In this document: piece after piece, positions 44,461-52,498 of the stretch | Numbering within the stretch: the stretch's first letter is position 1 | Layout of the letters: every line of letters starts with the position of its first letter | Source of the DNA: CAYJAZ01 sp964368455 | GTDB taxonomy: Bacteria > Desulfobacterota > Desulfovibrionia > Desulfovibrionales > Desulfovibrionaceae | Reading direction: 5' to 3' | Assembly: GCA_964368455.1 (NCBI GenBank) | Contig: CAYJAZ010000006.1 | Coordinates: 1-64,000, forward strand | DNA: 64,000 bases | The notes under the pieces: model-generated | The model's input: the letters and a program-made list of their open reading frames with translations, nothing else | Told to the model about the DNA's origin: nothing | The model's database searches: none | Made by a program: the position numbers and the translations under genes

Positions 44461-45411
44461 ATGTTGCAAAAAGAAAAACTCAGTTTTTTACAATCTGTAG
44501 TGCTCAATATAAAAAACTTTGGCATACGTCTTTTAGTGCATTGTATCGCTCTAATTATAGCAGTGCAAATATCTGGAATCGATAGCTTTAGTGCTATATT
44601 TTCTATATTTAGTACATATATAGGCCTTATCTGCCTTGCGAGCAGTGGAATGGCTATGCATTTCACATGGCTTATGCCAACAATAATTGGCTTAACTCAA
44701 TGCTTTCTATGTTTTTTACTTGGCAGCTCGCTTGTCACAGCAATATTTTTAGGCGGTTTGCAAGCCTATGTGCAAAAAGTCTTTCTCAATAAATTCAAAA
44801 TGGGTTTTGAATGGGTAGTTTCAATATTTCTTGTGATAGCCCTCACAGGCATCTTCCCACTTACAAATCCAATCTTTATATTCACTTCTTTCATTATTCT
44901 TGTCTGCATAGGTATGTTTTTAAATAAATCATACGAATCACGTCTACAAAAGCAAGAAGCAAGCAAGAAATTAGAGCAAGAAAGAAAAATACGTGAAGAA
45001 GAAGAAAGAAATAGAGATCCTTTTGAAGAATACAGAAAATCCATAAAAGAACTATACCCAAAGCAAGCATATCTGCCGCAAAATCTGCAAAACACTCTAT
45101 TACAACTGGCATTAACCGCTGAAGCCATCATACGTGCGATGGAAGACGATTCCAGAGATATCAAAGCAGGTGAGAAATTTTTAACCCGATATCTGCCCGC
45201 AACACATAAAATCTTAGACGATTACAAAAGGTATTGTGCAATACCATCAAATCAAACAATTACAGAAGCCCTCGCACGAAGTGAAGAAGTCCTTGAACGT
45301 CTTGCACAAGCCTTTGTCTCCGAGCATAACTATTTATTGCGTAATGACATAGACGACTTTTCCGCGAACCTAAGAGTTTTAGACACGCTTTTAAAAATGG
45401 AAGGTAAGTAA
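44461..45411 (+). CDS. XpaC-like membrane protein
   Basis: 316 aa. Three to five hydrophobic segments in the first 155 residues, then a charged linker (KLEQERKIREEEERNRDPFEE) and a helical C-terminal domain with ALTAEAIIRAMEDD and FLTRYLPATHKILDDYKRY, matching the XpaC (5-bromo-4-chloroindolyl phosphate hydrolysis) family. XpaC-like genes are common partners of TelA. A co-translated membrane anchor for TelA is plausible. It is followed 13 bases later by dispersed repeat copy 2. Confidence 0.8.
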   Translation: MLQKEKLSFLQSVVLNIKNFGIRLLVHCIALIIAVQISGIDSFSAIFSIFSTYIGLICLASSGMAMHFTWLMPTIIGLTQCFLCFLLGSSLVTAIFLGGLQAYVQKVFLNKFKMGFEWVVSIFLVIALTGIFPLTNPIFIFTSFIILVCIGMFLNKSYESRLQKQEASKKLEQERKIREEEERNRDPFEEYRKSIKELYPKQAYLPQNLQNTLLQLALTAEAIIRAMEDDSRDIKAGEKFLTRYLPATHKILDDYKRYCAIPSNQTITEALARSEEVLERLAQAFVSEHNYLLRNDIDDFSANLRVLDTLLKMEGK

Positions 45412-45424
45412 GAATTCTTTTATC

Positions 45425-45850
45425 GTCTGCGACGCTTTTTTTGCCTCCGGCGGCCAAAGGAGCAATGCCCCTTTGGAAACCCGAATAAGGCAAGGTAAGT
45501 GCGTAGGGGTTTAGCTAAAGAAGTAAATATTTTTTTTATTTGCGAAAAAGTTTTAAAGTTTTGCTGCTTTGCACCAAAACATTAAATACTGTTTCGCTTT
45601 AAAATGAGAGTATATTGATTCTCATTGAAACTAAGTTACCATTTGTCACTGCGTTCCAAATGTGAGTAGATATTTTTTTCTTTTTTTTCTAAACCTTTAT
45701 CATAAGCCCTAAAAGAACTTATCTAGACTCGTCATTGCGAGGAAGAGTAAAACGACGACGTGGCAATCCATGTTTTTTTAAAGTTTTTATATTATTAGAT
45801 AATCAAGAACATAATTATTAATTTTACTTTCCTTCACAGCTGAGGATTTT
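45425..45850. repeat. Dispersed intergenic repeat, copy 2
   Basis: Same orientation and block order as copy 1 at 36421-36930: CTCCGGCGGCCAAAGG hairpin, GCGAAAAAGTTTTAA, CCAAAACATTAAATACTG, AAACTAAGTTACCATTTG, ACTCGTCATTGCGAGGA and GTGGCAATCCATG, ending near ACAGCTGAGGATTT. It lacks the internal inverted block of copy 1. It lies immediately after the XpaC-like gene. It is non-coding; both may be transcript 3' elements or mobile repeats. The rest of 45851-46009 shows nothing further. Confidence 0.8.
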
Positions 45851-46009
45851 GTATTGAGCATGCGAAATCAAAATCTTTCTAAATAAAGACGCGAGTTAAA
45901 ATTGTGAATGAGCATTAGTTAATAAAAGAAATTAAAATCAATAATGTGAGCTTTGCGAACAAAAGTTTTAGCTTTTTTTTCATTCTTCACACAAAAAATA
46001 AAATTAAAG

Positions 46010-46056
46010 AAAAAGCGTTAAACAGAGTAAAATTTCTTCTGTTTAACGCTTTTTTA
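46010..46056 (-). terminator. Bidirectional rho-independent terminator
   Basis: AAAAAGCGTTAAACAGA (46010-46026) and TCTGTTTAACGCTTTTT (46038-46054) form a 17-bp perfect stem with an 11-base loop and A/T tracts on both sides. It ends the ddh transcript on the minus strand, and could also stop transcripts arriving from the left. Confidence 0.9.
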
Positions 46057-46105
46057 TTTATAAGCTTATATCTTGCTTTCTATTTCAAATACTATTTATT
46101 TGAAA

Positions 46106-47107
46106 TTAGAGTAAGTTTTTGCGTAATTCTTCATTGCTTAATGGTGAAAGGAAAGCAGGCGGCACATCAAAAACTGTGAATGCACCTTGTGAGCCTTGTT
46201 TTTGGAATTTCATATTTGCACGAGCGTAGGCAATAAGTACAGATGCTGTAAATTCTGGATTAGAGTCAAGTTTGAGTGAAAATTCAACAAGATGTTTAGT
46301 TTTTCCAGCATCATCGCTTTGTCCGCTTCTAAGAACAAAGCCACCGTGCGGAATAGCACTATGGTTTTTATTCAATTCTTCTTGAGAAACAAAGTTTACA
46401 ATTGTGTCGTAGTCTGAAAAATAATTTGGCATATTGATGATTTCATTCTTGATTTTTTCCAAATCTGCACCATCTTTTGCAACTACAAAACATTCTCTTA
46501 AATGTTTTTCTCTTGTAGAAAGAGTAGGGTTTTTTCCTTCGCGAACTGCTTGGAGAGCTGCTTCTACAGGAATAGTGTATTGCTTTGCGTCAGCTACGCC
46601 TTCTACGCGTCTAATCGCATCAGAATGGCCTTGGCTCACGCCTTTGCCCCAGAAAGTATAGTCTGTGCCATTTGGAAGAATTGCACCAGCATAAAGACGA
46701 TTGATTGAAAACATACCTGGATCCCAACCAACTGAAATAATAGCTACTTTATTTGATTTTTTTGCTGCTTCATCTACCTTAGCAAAATAGCTAGGAATAT
46801 CGGCATGTGTATCAAAACTATCAACAATATTAAAATGCTGTGCAAGTTCAGGGCCTTGTACAGGAAGATCTGTAGCCGAACCGCCGCATAAAATTAATAC
46901 ATCGATATCGTCTTTTTTTGACATAAGGCTGTCCATGTCTAGAACAGGCACATTGGCATTGACAGGGTTAATCGATGAAGGATTTCTTCTTGTAAAAATC
47001 CCTACAAGTTTCATATCTGGATTTTGTGCAATTGCAAGCTCTGCACCACGTCCAAGATTGCCATAGCCTACAATACCGATACGTATTAAATTATCTGATG
47101 AACTCAT
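46106..47107 (-). CDS. ddh: meso-Diaminopimelate D-dehydrogenase
   Basis: 333 aa. NADP-binding RIGIVGYGNLGRGAE, then substrate-pocket blocks VLILCGGSATD, SVGWDPGMFSINR, FWGKGVSQGHSDAIRR and HGGFVLRSG, all family hallmarks. It converts tetrahydrodipicolinate plus ammonia to meso-diaminopimelate in one step, supplying lysine and peptidoglycan. The start has GGAGAAAAA upstream. It stands alone before a strong terminator; it follows trpB on the same strand by 153 bases. Confidence 0.96.
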   Translation of the reverse strand: MSSSDNLIRIGIVGYGNLGRGAELAIAQNPDMKLVGIFTRRNPSSINPVNANVPVLDMDSLMSKKDDIDVLILCGGSATDLPVQGPELAQHFNIVDSFDTHADIPSYFAKVDEAAKKSNKVAIISVGWDPGMFSINRLYAGAILPNGTDYTFWGKGVSQGHSDAIRRVEGVADAKQYTIPVEAALQAVREGKNPTLSTREKHLRECFVVAKDGADLEKIKNEIINMPNYFSDYDTIVNFVSQEELNKNHSAIPHGGFVLRSGQSDDAGKTKHLVEFSLKLDSNPEFTASVLIAYARANMKFQKQGSQGAFTVFDVPPAFLSPLSNEELRKNLL

Positions 47108-47260
47108 TTTTTCTCCAAAAAAAATCTATTAATAATGTATCATTTTTCTTATTTGAACAATTATTCAATAATAAGTGACACCATTCAAAAATATAACTAT
47201 ATTAAAAAGTTCGCAAGCTTTTTTTATGATATCTATTTGTATAGATCTTTATAAAATGCT

Positions 47261-48433
47261 CTAATTTGGTGTATTTTCCATTTCAATAAGTTGATTCATA
47301 TCTTTATCTCCTCTGCCAGAGAGCGAAATAAGAATATTGACATCTTTTGGAAGTGTTGGAGCAATTTTTAGAGCATGTGCAAGTGCATGTGAAGATTCAA
47401 GGGCTGGAATGATTCCTTCAAAGCGTGATAAAGTATACAATGCTTCGATTGCTTCTTTATCGCTTATAGTCACAAATGAAGCTCTACCAATGTCTTTGAG
47501 ATGTGAAAGTTCTGGTGCAACACCAGGATAATCTAAGCCAGCAGAAATAGAATGCACAGCCGCTGGTTCTCCGTGTTCGTCTTGTAAAAGATAGGAATAA
47601 AAACCGTGTAATTTGCCTGGTTTTCCGTGTGTGAGAGGGGCAGCATGTTGACCGAGTTCATCGCCAATTCCGCCAGGTTCTACACCAATGATTTTTACAT
47701 TTGCGTCTTTAATAAATTCAGCAAACATGCCTATAGCATTAGAACCACCACCAACACAAGCCATTACAATATCAGGTAATTTATTTTCTAATTCTAAAAA
47801 TTGTTCTCTTGCTTCTTTTGAAATGATTGATTGGAAGAAGCGAACCATGCTAGGATATGGATGCGGGCCAACAGCCGAACCAAGTAAATAGAAGGCGTCT
47901 GTATGTGTAGCATATTCCATCAAAGCTTCATCAACAGCTTCTTTTAATGTGCCTTGTCCGCTAGTTGCTGCAATTACTTCTGCTCCCATCATACGCATAC
48001 GATAGACATTTAATTCTTGGCGTCTCATGTCTTCTTCGCCCATAAAAATAGTGCAAGACATGCCAAATAAAGCCGAAACTGCGGCAGTTGCAACGCCGTG
48101 CTGTCCTGCACCTGTTTCAGCAATAATACGTTTTTTACCCATTCTTTTTGCGAGCAGAATTTGTCCTACGCAATTATTACCCTTGTGCGCACCTAGATGG
48201 TTTAAGTCTTCACGCTTTAAAAATATACGTGCCCCATTGATTTCTTTGCTTAATCTATCGCAATAAAATATAGGAGTAGGTCTTCCTAGATAATGCGTGT
48301 TATAATGTGCTAATTCTGCTAAGAATTCAGGATCTGTTTTATATTTGTTAAAGGCTGTTGCAAGTTCTTGCAAAGGTTTTTCAAGTGCTTCAGGAACAAA
48401 AGTTCCGCCAAAATTTCCAAAATATCCTTCCAT
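47261..48433 (-). CDS. trpB: Tryptophan synthase beta chain
   Basis: 390 aa, full length. GRPTPIFYCDRLS, then FLKREDLNHLGAHKGNN with the pyridoxal-phosphate Lys at about 84 (usual motif NHTGAHKINN, so two residues differ), ETGAGQHGVA, and GGGSNAIGMF. It joins indole and serine to tryptophan. trpA is not adjacent in this window. Expression is evidently controlled by the attenuator at 48487-48591, so tryptophan supply regulates this gene directly. Confidence 0.96.
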   Translation of the reverse strand: MEGYFGNFGGTFVPEALEKPLQELATAFNKYKTDPEFLAELAHYNTHYLGRPTPIFYCDRLSKEINGARIFLKREDLNHLGAHKGNNCVGQILLAKRMGKKRIIAETGAGQHGVATAAVSALFGMSCTIFMGEEDMRRQELNVYRMRMMGAEVIAATSGQGTLKEAVDEALMEYATHTDAFYLLGSAVGPHPYPSMVRFFQSIISKEAREQFLELENKLPDIVMACVGGGSNAIGMFAEFIKDANVKIIGVEPGGIGDELGQHAAPLTHGKPGKLHGFYSYLLQDEHGEPAAVHSISAGLDYPGVAPELSHLKDIGRASFVTISDKEAIEALYTLSRFEGIIPALESSHALAHALKIAPTLPKDVNILISLSGRGDKDMNQLIEMENTPN

Positions 48434-48486
48434 AATGTTAATTCCTATAAGGGCTTATGCCTTGTTTTGTAGTCAGTCGAATGAAT

Positions 48487-48515
48487 TAAAAAAAAGCGGT
48501 CTCATTCGACCGCTT
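48487..48515 (-). terminator. trpB attenuator terminator
   Basis: On the minus strand AAGCGGTC (48515-48508) and GACCGCTT (48501-48494) form a perfect 8-bp stem with a 6-base loop followed by a T-run. The alternative partner of the first arm is GGCCGCTT (48562-48555), giving an antiterminator of 8 pairs with one G-U. It lies between the leader peptide and trpB. Confidence 0.9.
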
Positions 48516-48567
48516 AAGTTAATATAATTTATTGAAAATTCTTCACAACTAAAGAAGCGGCCATTAT

Positions 48568-48591
48568 CTAGCAGCTCCACCACCAATTCAT
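48568..48591 (-). promoter_or_regulatory. trpL: trp leader peptide MNWWWSC (attenuator control)
   Basis: ATG at 48591-48589, then AAT TGG TGG TGG AGC TGC and stop TAG (48570-48568): seven codons with three consecutive Trp. It precedes the antiterminator arm (48562-48555) and the terminator stem at 48494-48515, an arrangement of ribosome-mediated attenuation. With scarce charged tRNA-Trp the ribosome stalls at the Trp codons and trpB is transcribed; otherwise transcription stops. A 7-codon leader with a WWW run is compact compared with the 14-aa E. coli peptide. No clear Shine-Dalgarno is seen. Confidence 0.9.
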
Positions 48592-48627
48592 TTGAATGTT
48601 ATGTGCATTAAAAATCTTCATACCTTT

Positions 48628-48655
48628 TTTTTACAAATGATTAATCTATTGTCAA
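48628..48655 (-). promoter_or_regulatory. Promoter upstream of the trp leader
   Basis: Read on the minus strand, TTGACA (48655-48650) with a 16-bp spacer and a weak -10 TAAAAA (48633-48628). The transcript would begin near 48621, about 30 bases before the leader start codon at 48591. The -35 is perfect, the -10 is not. Confidence 0.4.
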
Positions 48656-48704
48656 GCATTTTTTTTATGCTCTTTGCCGTGAAAATACGTGATTCTAATT
48701 TGTT

Positions 48705-48795
48705 TTGGCACGCTGTGCACAAAACCTCGCTTACAAGAGGCGTGGCTCTTGTTTCGCTCGCTAAAGCCTTTGTTCGCTGTGCTCATTTTTATAAT
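48705..48795. other. GC-rich patch in AT-rich intergenic DNA
   Basis: This 90-base stretch is much richer in G+C than its surroundings and contains CGCTCGCTAAAGC and GTTCGCTGTGCTC, and a short hairpin (CCTCGCTTACAAGAGGCG). No ORF or RNA family is recognised. It could be a dispersed repeat or small RNA gene. The rest of 48656-49032 shows nothing besides the maf ribosome binding site. Confidence 0.35.
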
Positions 48796-49032
48796 ATAAT
48801 TTCAATTAGATAAAGTGTGAATTAGAATGACATGGCTGTGAAAAAGCTTGAAAAAAATTAATACGCACAATCTTATTCTTGACTTTTTTAATGAAGAAAG
48901 CGAATTTGTACAAAGTGTTGCACTATTTATTTATTGTTTTTTGACAAAAGCACACAATTGATTTTTTACGCATTTTTATATAGTTTTGCCATACTCTCTT
49001 GTAATAATAAAGGAATTTTTAGGTTTTCAATT

Positions 49033-49662
49033 ATGAATAAATTATACAAAGCAAATTACGATATTTTTCTTCTTTCTTCTTCGCCAAGACGGCAAAATTT
49101 TTTTAAAGACTTAGGTTTTGACTTTAGAATAATGAAACCTATGGAAGAAGAAAGTCCAGCATTTGAAAATGAACAAGCTTCTGCTTATGTTCTACGTGTT
49201 GCAGAAAATAAGGCTTTATATGGCCTAAATCACATGGATTCAAGCTATAGAGATAAAAATTATGTCATTATTGCAGCAGATACTGTTGTAAATATAGATA
49301 AAGAGATTTTAGGTAAACCTAAAGACAATGCCGATGCATTTCGTATGTTAAAACTTCTTTCTGGTAAAAAACACATAGTCACAACTGCTGTGAGCATTAT
49401 TGAAAAACTAGAGCATGAGAATAGAACAAGCTTTGCAGTGAATACAGAAGTCACATTTTCTGACTGGAGCGATGAAGTGCTTCAAGCCTATGCTAACTGT
49501 GGCGAACCATTAGACAAAGCAGGTGCTTATGCCATACAAGGCAGAGGTTCTTTTTTAGTGAGTTCAATTAATGGTTGTTGGACAAATGTTGTTGGTTTAC
49601 CATTGAGTGCTCTTGTGGATGTTTTGCTTAAAAACTCTCTTATTTCGCCTATAAGATACTAA
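49033..49662 (+). CDS. maf: Maf family nucleotide pyrophosphatase
   Basis: The start is ATG 49033, giving 209 aa; the longer frame from 48934 adds a hydrophobic stretch untypical of the family. Opening LSSSPRRQNFFKDLG, catalytic ADTVVNIDKEILGKP, and ending with GAYAIQGRGS and VVGLPLSAL are family blocks. Maf proteins hydrolyse modified or canonical nucleoside triphosphates to the monophosphate and pyrophosphate, and affect septum formation. The last four bases overlap the 3' end of the convergent ugpC-like gene. Confidence 0.92.
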   Translation: MNKLYKANYDIFLLSSSPRRQNFFKDLGFDFRIMKPMEEESPAFENEQASAYVLRVAENKALYGLNHMDSSYRDKNYVIIAADTVVNIDKEILGKPKDNADAFRMLKLLSGKKHIVTTAVSIIEKLEHENRTSFAVNTEVTFSDWSDEVLQAYANCGEPLDKAGAYAIQGRGSFLVSSINGCWTNVVGLPLSALVDVLLKNSLISPIRY

Positions 49663-50765
49663 TTTCTTGCTTTATACCTTAGAACTTCTGGTCTGCCAAT
49701 ATTGAGTTTTGTGTCTTTATCAAAGAAGTGCAAGTGATCGTGTTGAATTTCAAGATATATTTTATCTTCTGAAAGATTTTTCAAATCATTTCTTAGGGCA
49801 ACAAAAACTTGATCTTCAACCTTTACATAGACAGCGTAATTTGCACCGAGATTTTCAACATGTGAAATTGTTCCAACTAGTGAGCAATTTTCATTTTTTT
49901 CATTGTGCAAAACGACGTATTCAGGGCGTATACCCATAGTGTATTTCTTATGTGGCGGTATGAAATTATACCATCTATTATCAAGTTCAAAGCTTTGTTT
50001 TCCAAAGAAGACTTTAAATTCACTCACTAGGGCATTTTTGAATAAATTCATAGGTGGGCTTCCGATGAATTTTGCTGTGAAAGTATTTTTTGGATAGTGG
50101 TAGACATTATACGGAGTGTCGTGCATTTGAATTTCGCCTTGCTTGAGCAAGATAACCTTTGTACCAAAAGTCATGGCTTCGATTTGATCGTGTGTGACAT
50201 AGACCATTGTTTGGCCAAAAGCTTTGTGTATATCAAGCATAGACTGTCTTGCACTCACACGAAGCTGCACGTCAAGATTTGAAAGAGGTTCGTCAAGTAA
50301 GAAGGCTTTAGATCTTTTTACTGTGGCTCTAGCAAGGGCAACCCTTTGTCTTTGGCCGCCTGAAAGAGCGTGTGGTTTTCTGTGTTGGTATTTCTTGAGT
50401 TCAAGTGCGTTGAGGGCGTATTCTAATCTGTCGTTGATTTCAGACTTTGGCACTTTATTTACTTTGAGTGCGTAGATAATATTTTCTTCAACTGTCATGT
50501 GCGGATAGAGTGCATAGTTTTGGAAAACCATTGCAACATCTCTTTGAGATGGAGCAAGATGAGTGACGTCTTGTCCGCCCATAAAAAGCTTGCCACCTGT
50601 TATGCTTTCAAGGCCTGCAACCATACGTAATAATGTGGATTTTCCGCAACCTGATGGCCCTAAAAATACTAATCTTTCGCCAGCTTCTATGGTAAAATCA
50701 ATATTTGGGATAACTTGTGTTTGGCCATAACTTTTTTCTACTTGTTCAAAACGAATATCAATCAT
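49659..50765 (-). CDS. Sugar/glycerol-phosphate ABC transporter ATPase (UgpC/MsmK type)
   Basis: 368 aa. Walker A GPSGCGKST, Q-loop FQNYALYPHMT, signature LSGGQRQRVALARA, Walker B FLLDEPLSNLD and H-loop YVTHDQ, followed by a TOBE domain (about 290-365). This is the MalK/UgpC class that energises carbohydrate and glycerol-3-phosphate importers. It is the last gene of the five-gene leftward operon and starts 8 bases after the permease before it. Confidence 0.94.
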   Translation of the reverse strand: MIDIRFEQVEKSYGQTQVIPNIDFTIEAGERLVFLGPSGCGKSTLLRMVAGLESITGGKLFMGGQDVTHLAPSQRDVAMVFQNYALYPHMTVEENIIYALKVNKVPKSEINDRLEYALNALELKKYQHRKPHALSGGQRQRVALARATVKRSKAFLLDEPLSNLDVQLRVSARQSMLDIHKAFGQTMVYVTHDQIEAMTFGTKVILLKQGEIQMHDTPYNVYHYPKNTFTAKFIGSPPMNLFKNALVSEFKVFFGKQSFELDNRWYNFIPPHKKYTMGIRPEYVVLHNEKNENCSLVGTISHVENLGANYAVYVKVEDQVFVALRNDLKNLSEDKIYLEIQHDHLHFFDKDTKLNIGRPEVLRYKARN

Positions 50766-50773
50766 AAAAAATC

Positions 50774-51598
50774 CTATTTAATACCTGCTGAGGTAAATGT
50801 TTCAATAATATATTTTTGGAAAATCAAATACAAGGCCATTGGCAAGATCATTGTCACTACAGACATAGCCATAACAGATGTAAAGCCTTGTCCACCTTCG
50901 CCAGAGGTAAACATTTGTAATGCTAAAGAAAGAGTATAGTTTTCTGTTTCTTTAAGAATAAGTCTTGGCCATATATATTCATTCCATGTTCCTGTGAAAA
51001 ACCATACGCCAGTTGCTATCATTTGTGGTTTTACAAGAGGAAGAATGATATCTTTCATGATGTTATAGTCAGAAATTCTGTCTAATTGTGCAACTTCTAT
51101 CAATGAACGTGGAATAGAACGCATGTTTTGGCAAAGCATGAAGATGCCTGTTGCTGAGAAAAATTGTGGTATCATCGCACCCCATATATTATCTACTAAA
51201 CCAAGTTTTGCTAATGTGAGATAGTTTGGAATCATCATCACAGTAAAGGGCATGAATAAGGTGAGGTAGACAAGGGCTAAATAGAGTTTTTTGCCTTTGA
51301 AATCGTAGTAAACAAGGGCATAAGCTGCTAAAAATGCTAGGGATAAACGAACTATTGTTACTACTGCTGAAATAAGAAAAGTGTTTGAAATAATGCGAAA
51401 AAGTGGAAGAGCTGAAAAGAGTTTGCTGTAGTTTTCAAATCTAAAAACATCTGGGATAAGTGAAGTTATTGTTCTAAAAGCTTCGATGTCTGTTTTGAGT
51501 GAATTTGAAAGAGCAAAGATAAGAGGGTAAATTACTATAAAAACAAAGATTAAGAAAAGTGCTTGCCAAAGGATTTCGTATTTAGACTTAGTTTGCAT
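50774..51598 (-). CDS. ABC sugar permease, inner subunit 2 (UgpE type)
   Basis: 274 aa, six transmembrane segments. The EAA motif for contact with the ATPase is at about 180-200 (IEVAQLDRISDYNIMKDIILPLVKP). Typical CUT1-family start KYEILWQALFL and end. It overlaps the preceding permease gene by 11 bases, so both are translated together. Confidence 0.93.
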   Translation of the reverse strand: MQTKSKYEILWQALFLIFVFIVIYPLIFALSNSLKTDIEAFRTITSLIPDVFRFENYSKLFSALPLFRIISNTFLISAVVTIVRLSLAFLAAYALVYYDFKGKKLYLALVYLTLFMPFTVMMIPNYLTLAKLGLVDNIWGAMIPQFFSATGIFMLCQNMRSIPRSLIEVAQLDRISDYNIMKDIILPLVKPQMIATGVWFFTGTWNEYIWPRLILKETENYTLSLALQMFTSGEGGQGFTSVMAMSVVTMILPMALYLIFQKYIIETFTSAGIK

Positions 51599-52472
51599 AA
51601 TACACTCTCTTGCCTATGATTTTATTCATGAAAAATATGATGATAGCAAAAACAATCATTGTGATAATGGAAAGTGCGGCGGATTCGCCAGTTTCAAAAA
51701 CTGTGAAAGCTTTGAAATAAGCTTCGTAGATAAGGTTTGAAGATCCATAATCTGGCCCGCCTTTTGTAAGAACATCAATAGGGCCAAAAACATTGCCAAG
51801 TGCTTGCATCATTGTCATAATCAAAACATAATAGCCAGAAGCACCTGAAACAGGTATCACAATTTTATAGAAAATTTTATGGGTTGGTATATTGTCTAGT
51901 CTTGCAGCTTCAATAATTTCTTGTGGAACAGAACCTACAGCCGCAAGTAAGGTTATGAAATTATAACCAAAACAGCTCCAAGCTGTGATAAGAGAAATAA
52001 CTACAACCACAAGGCCTTCTGTTGTTGACCAAATTGGCATCTTGAGGCCAAAAATCTCTAATAAAGCGGCAAGTGGCCCTGTGAGCGGATTGAGTATCCA
52101 CACAAAGAGCATGGAAGCAACAACAAGTGAAATAAAACCAGGTAAGAAAAGAGCAACTTTGTAAAAATCTTGCATCTTTGTAAGTACATATTTACAAATA
52201 AAAGCAAATATATAGGGAATAACAAAGTTTGCTATAGCAATAATGAAGATGTATAAAAAGGTGTTTGAAAGAATTTTTGTGAAATTTTTGTCCGTAAGTA
52301 TTTTGATATAATTAGAAATTCCAACATATTTCATCTTTGGACTTATCATATTCCAATCAAAGAAACTCAAATACACTGTGTAAAAGAAAGGCACTATCAC
52401 AAAGGCAAGAAAGAAAACACTTGCTGGCACGAGGAGTAAATAGGGCTTGTATTTTGTCAAATACATCTTCAT
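51588..52472 (-). CDS. ABC sugar permease, inner subunit 1 (UgpA type)
   Basis: 294 aa, six transmembrane segments. The EAA motif is IIEAARLDNIPTHKIFYKIVIPVSG; the C-terminal part has GPIDVLTKGGPDYGSSNLIYEAYFKAF, very typical for CUT1 permeases of the UgpA group. It lies 26 bases after the binding-protein gene. Confidence 0.93.
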   Translation of the reverse strand: MKMYLTKYKPYLLLVPASVFFLAFVIVPFFYTVYLSFFDWNMISPKMKYVGISNYIKILTDKNFTKILSNTFLYIFIIAIANFVIPYIFAFICKYVLTKMQDFYKVALFLPGFISLVVASMLFVWILNPLTGPLAALLEIFGLKMPIWSTTEGLVVVVISLITAWSCFGYNFITLLAAVGSVPQEIIEAARLDNIPTHKIFYKIVIPVSGASGYYVLIMTMMQALGNVFGPIDVLTKGGPDYGSSNLIYEAYFKAFTVFETGESAALSIITMIVFAIIIFFMNKIIGKRVYYAN

Positions 52473-52498
52473 TATTGCTATCCTATTGTTATTTTGGA

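Noticed and set aside
48705..48795. tRNA gene
   Set aside because: The GC-rich patch cannot be folded by eye into a cloverleaf and has no T-loop GTTCRANYC motif.
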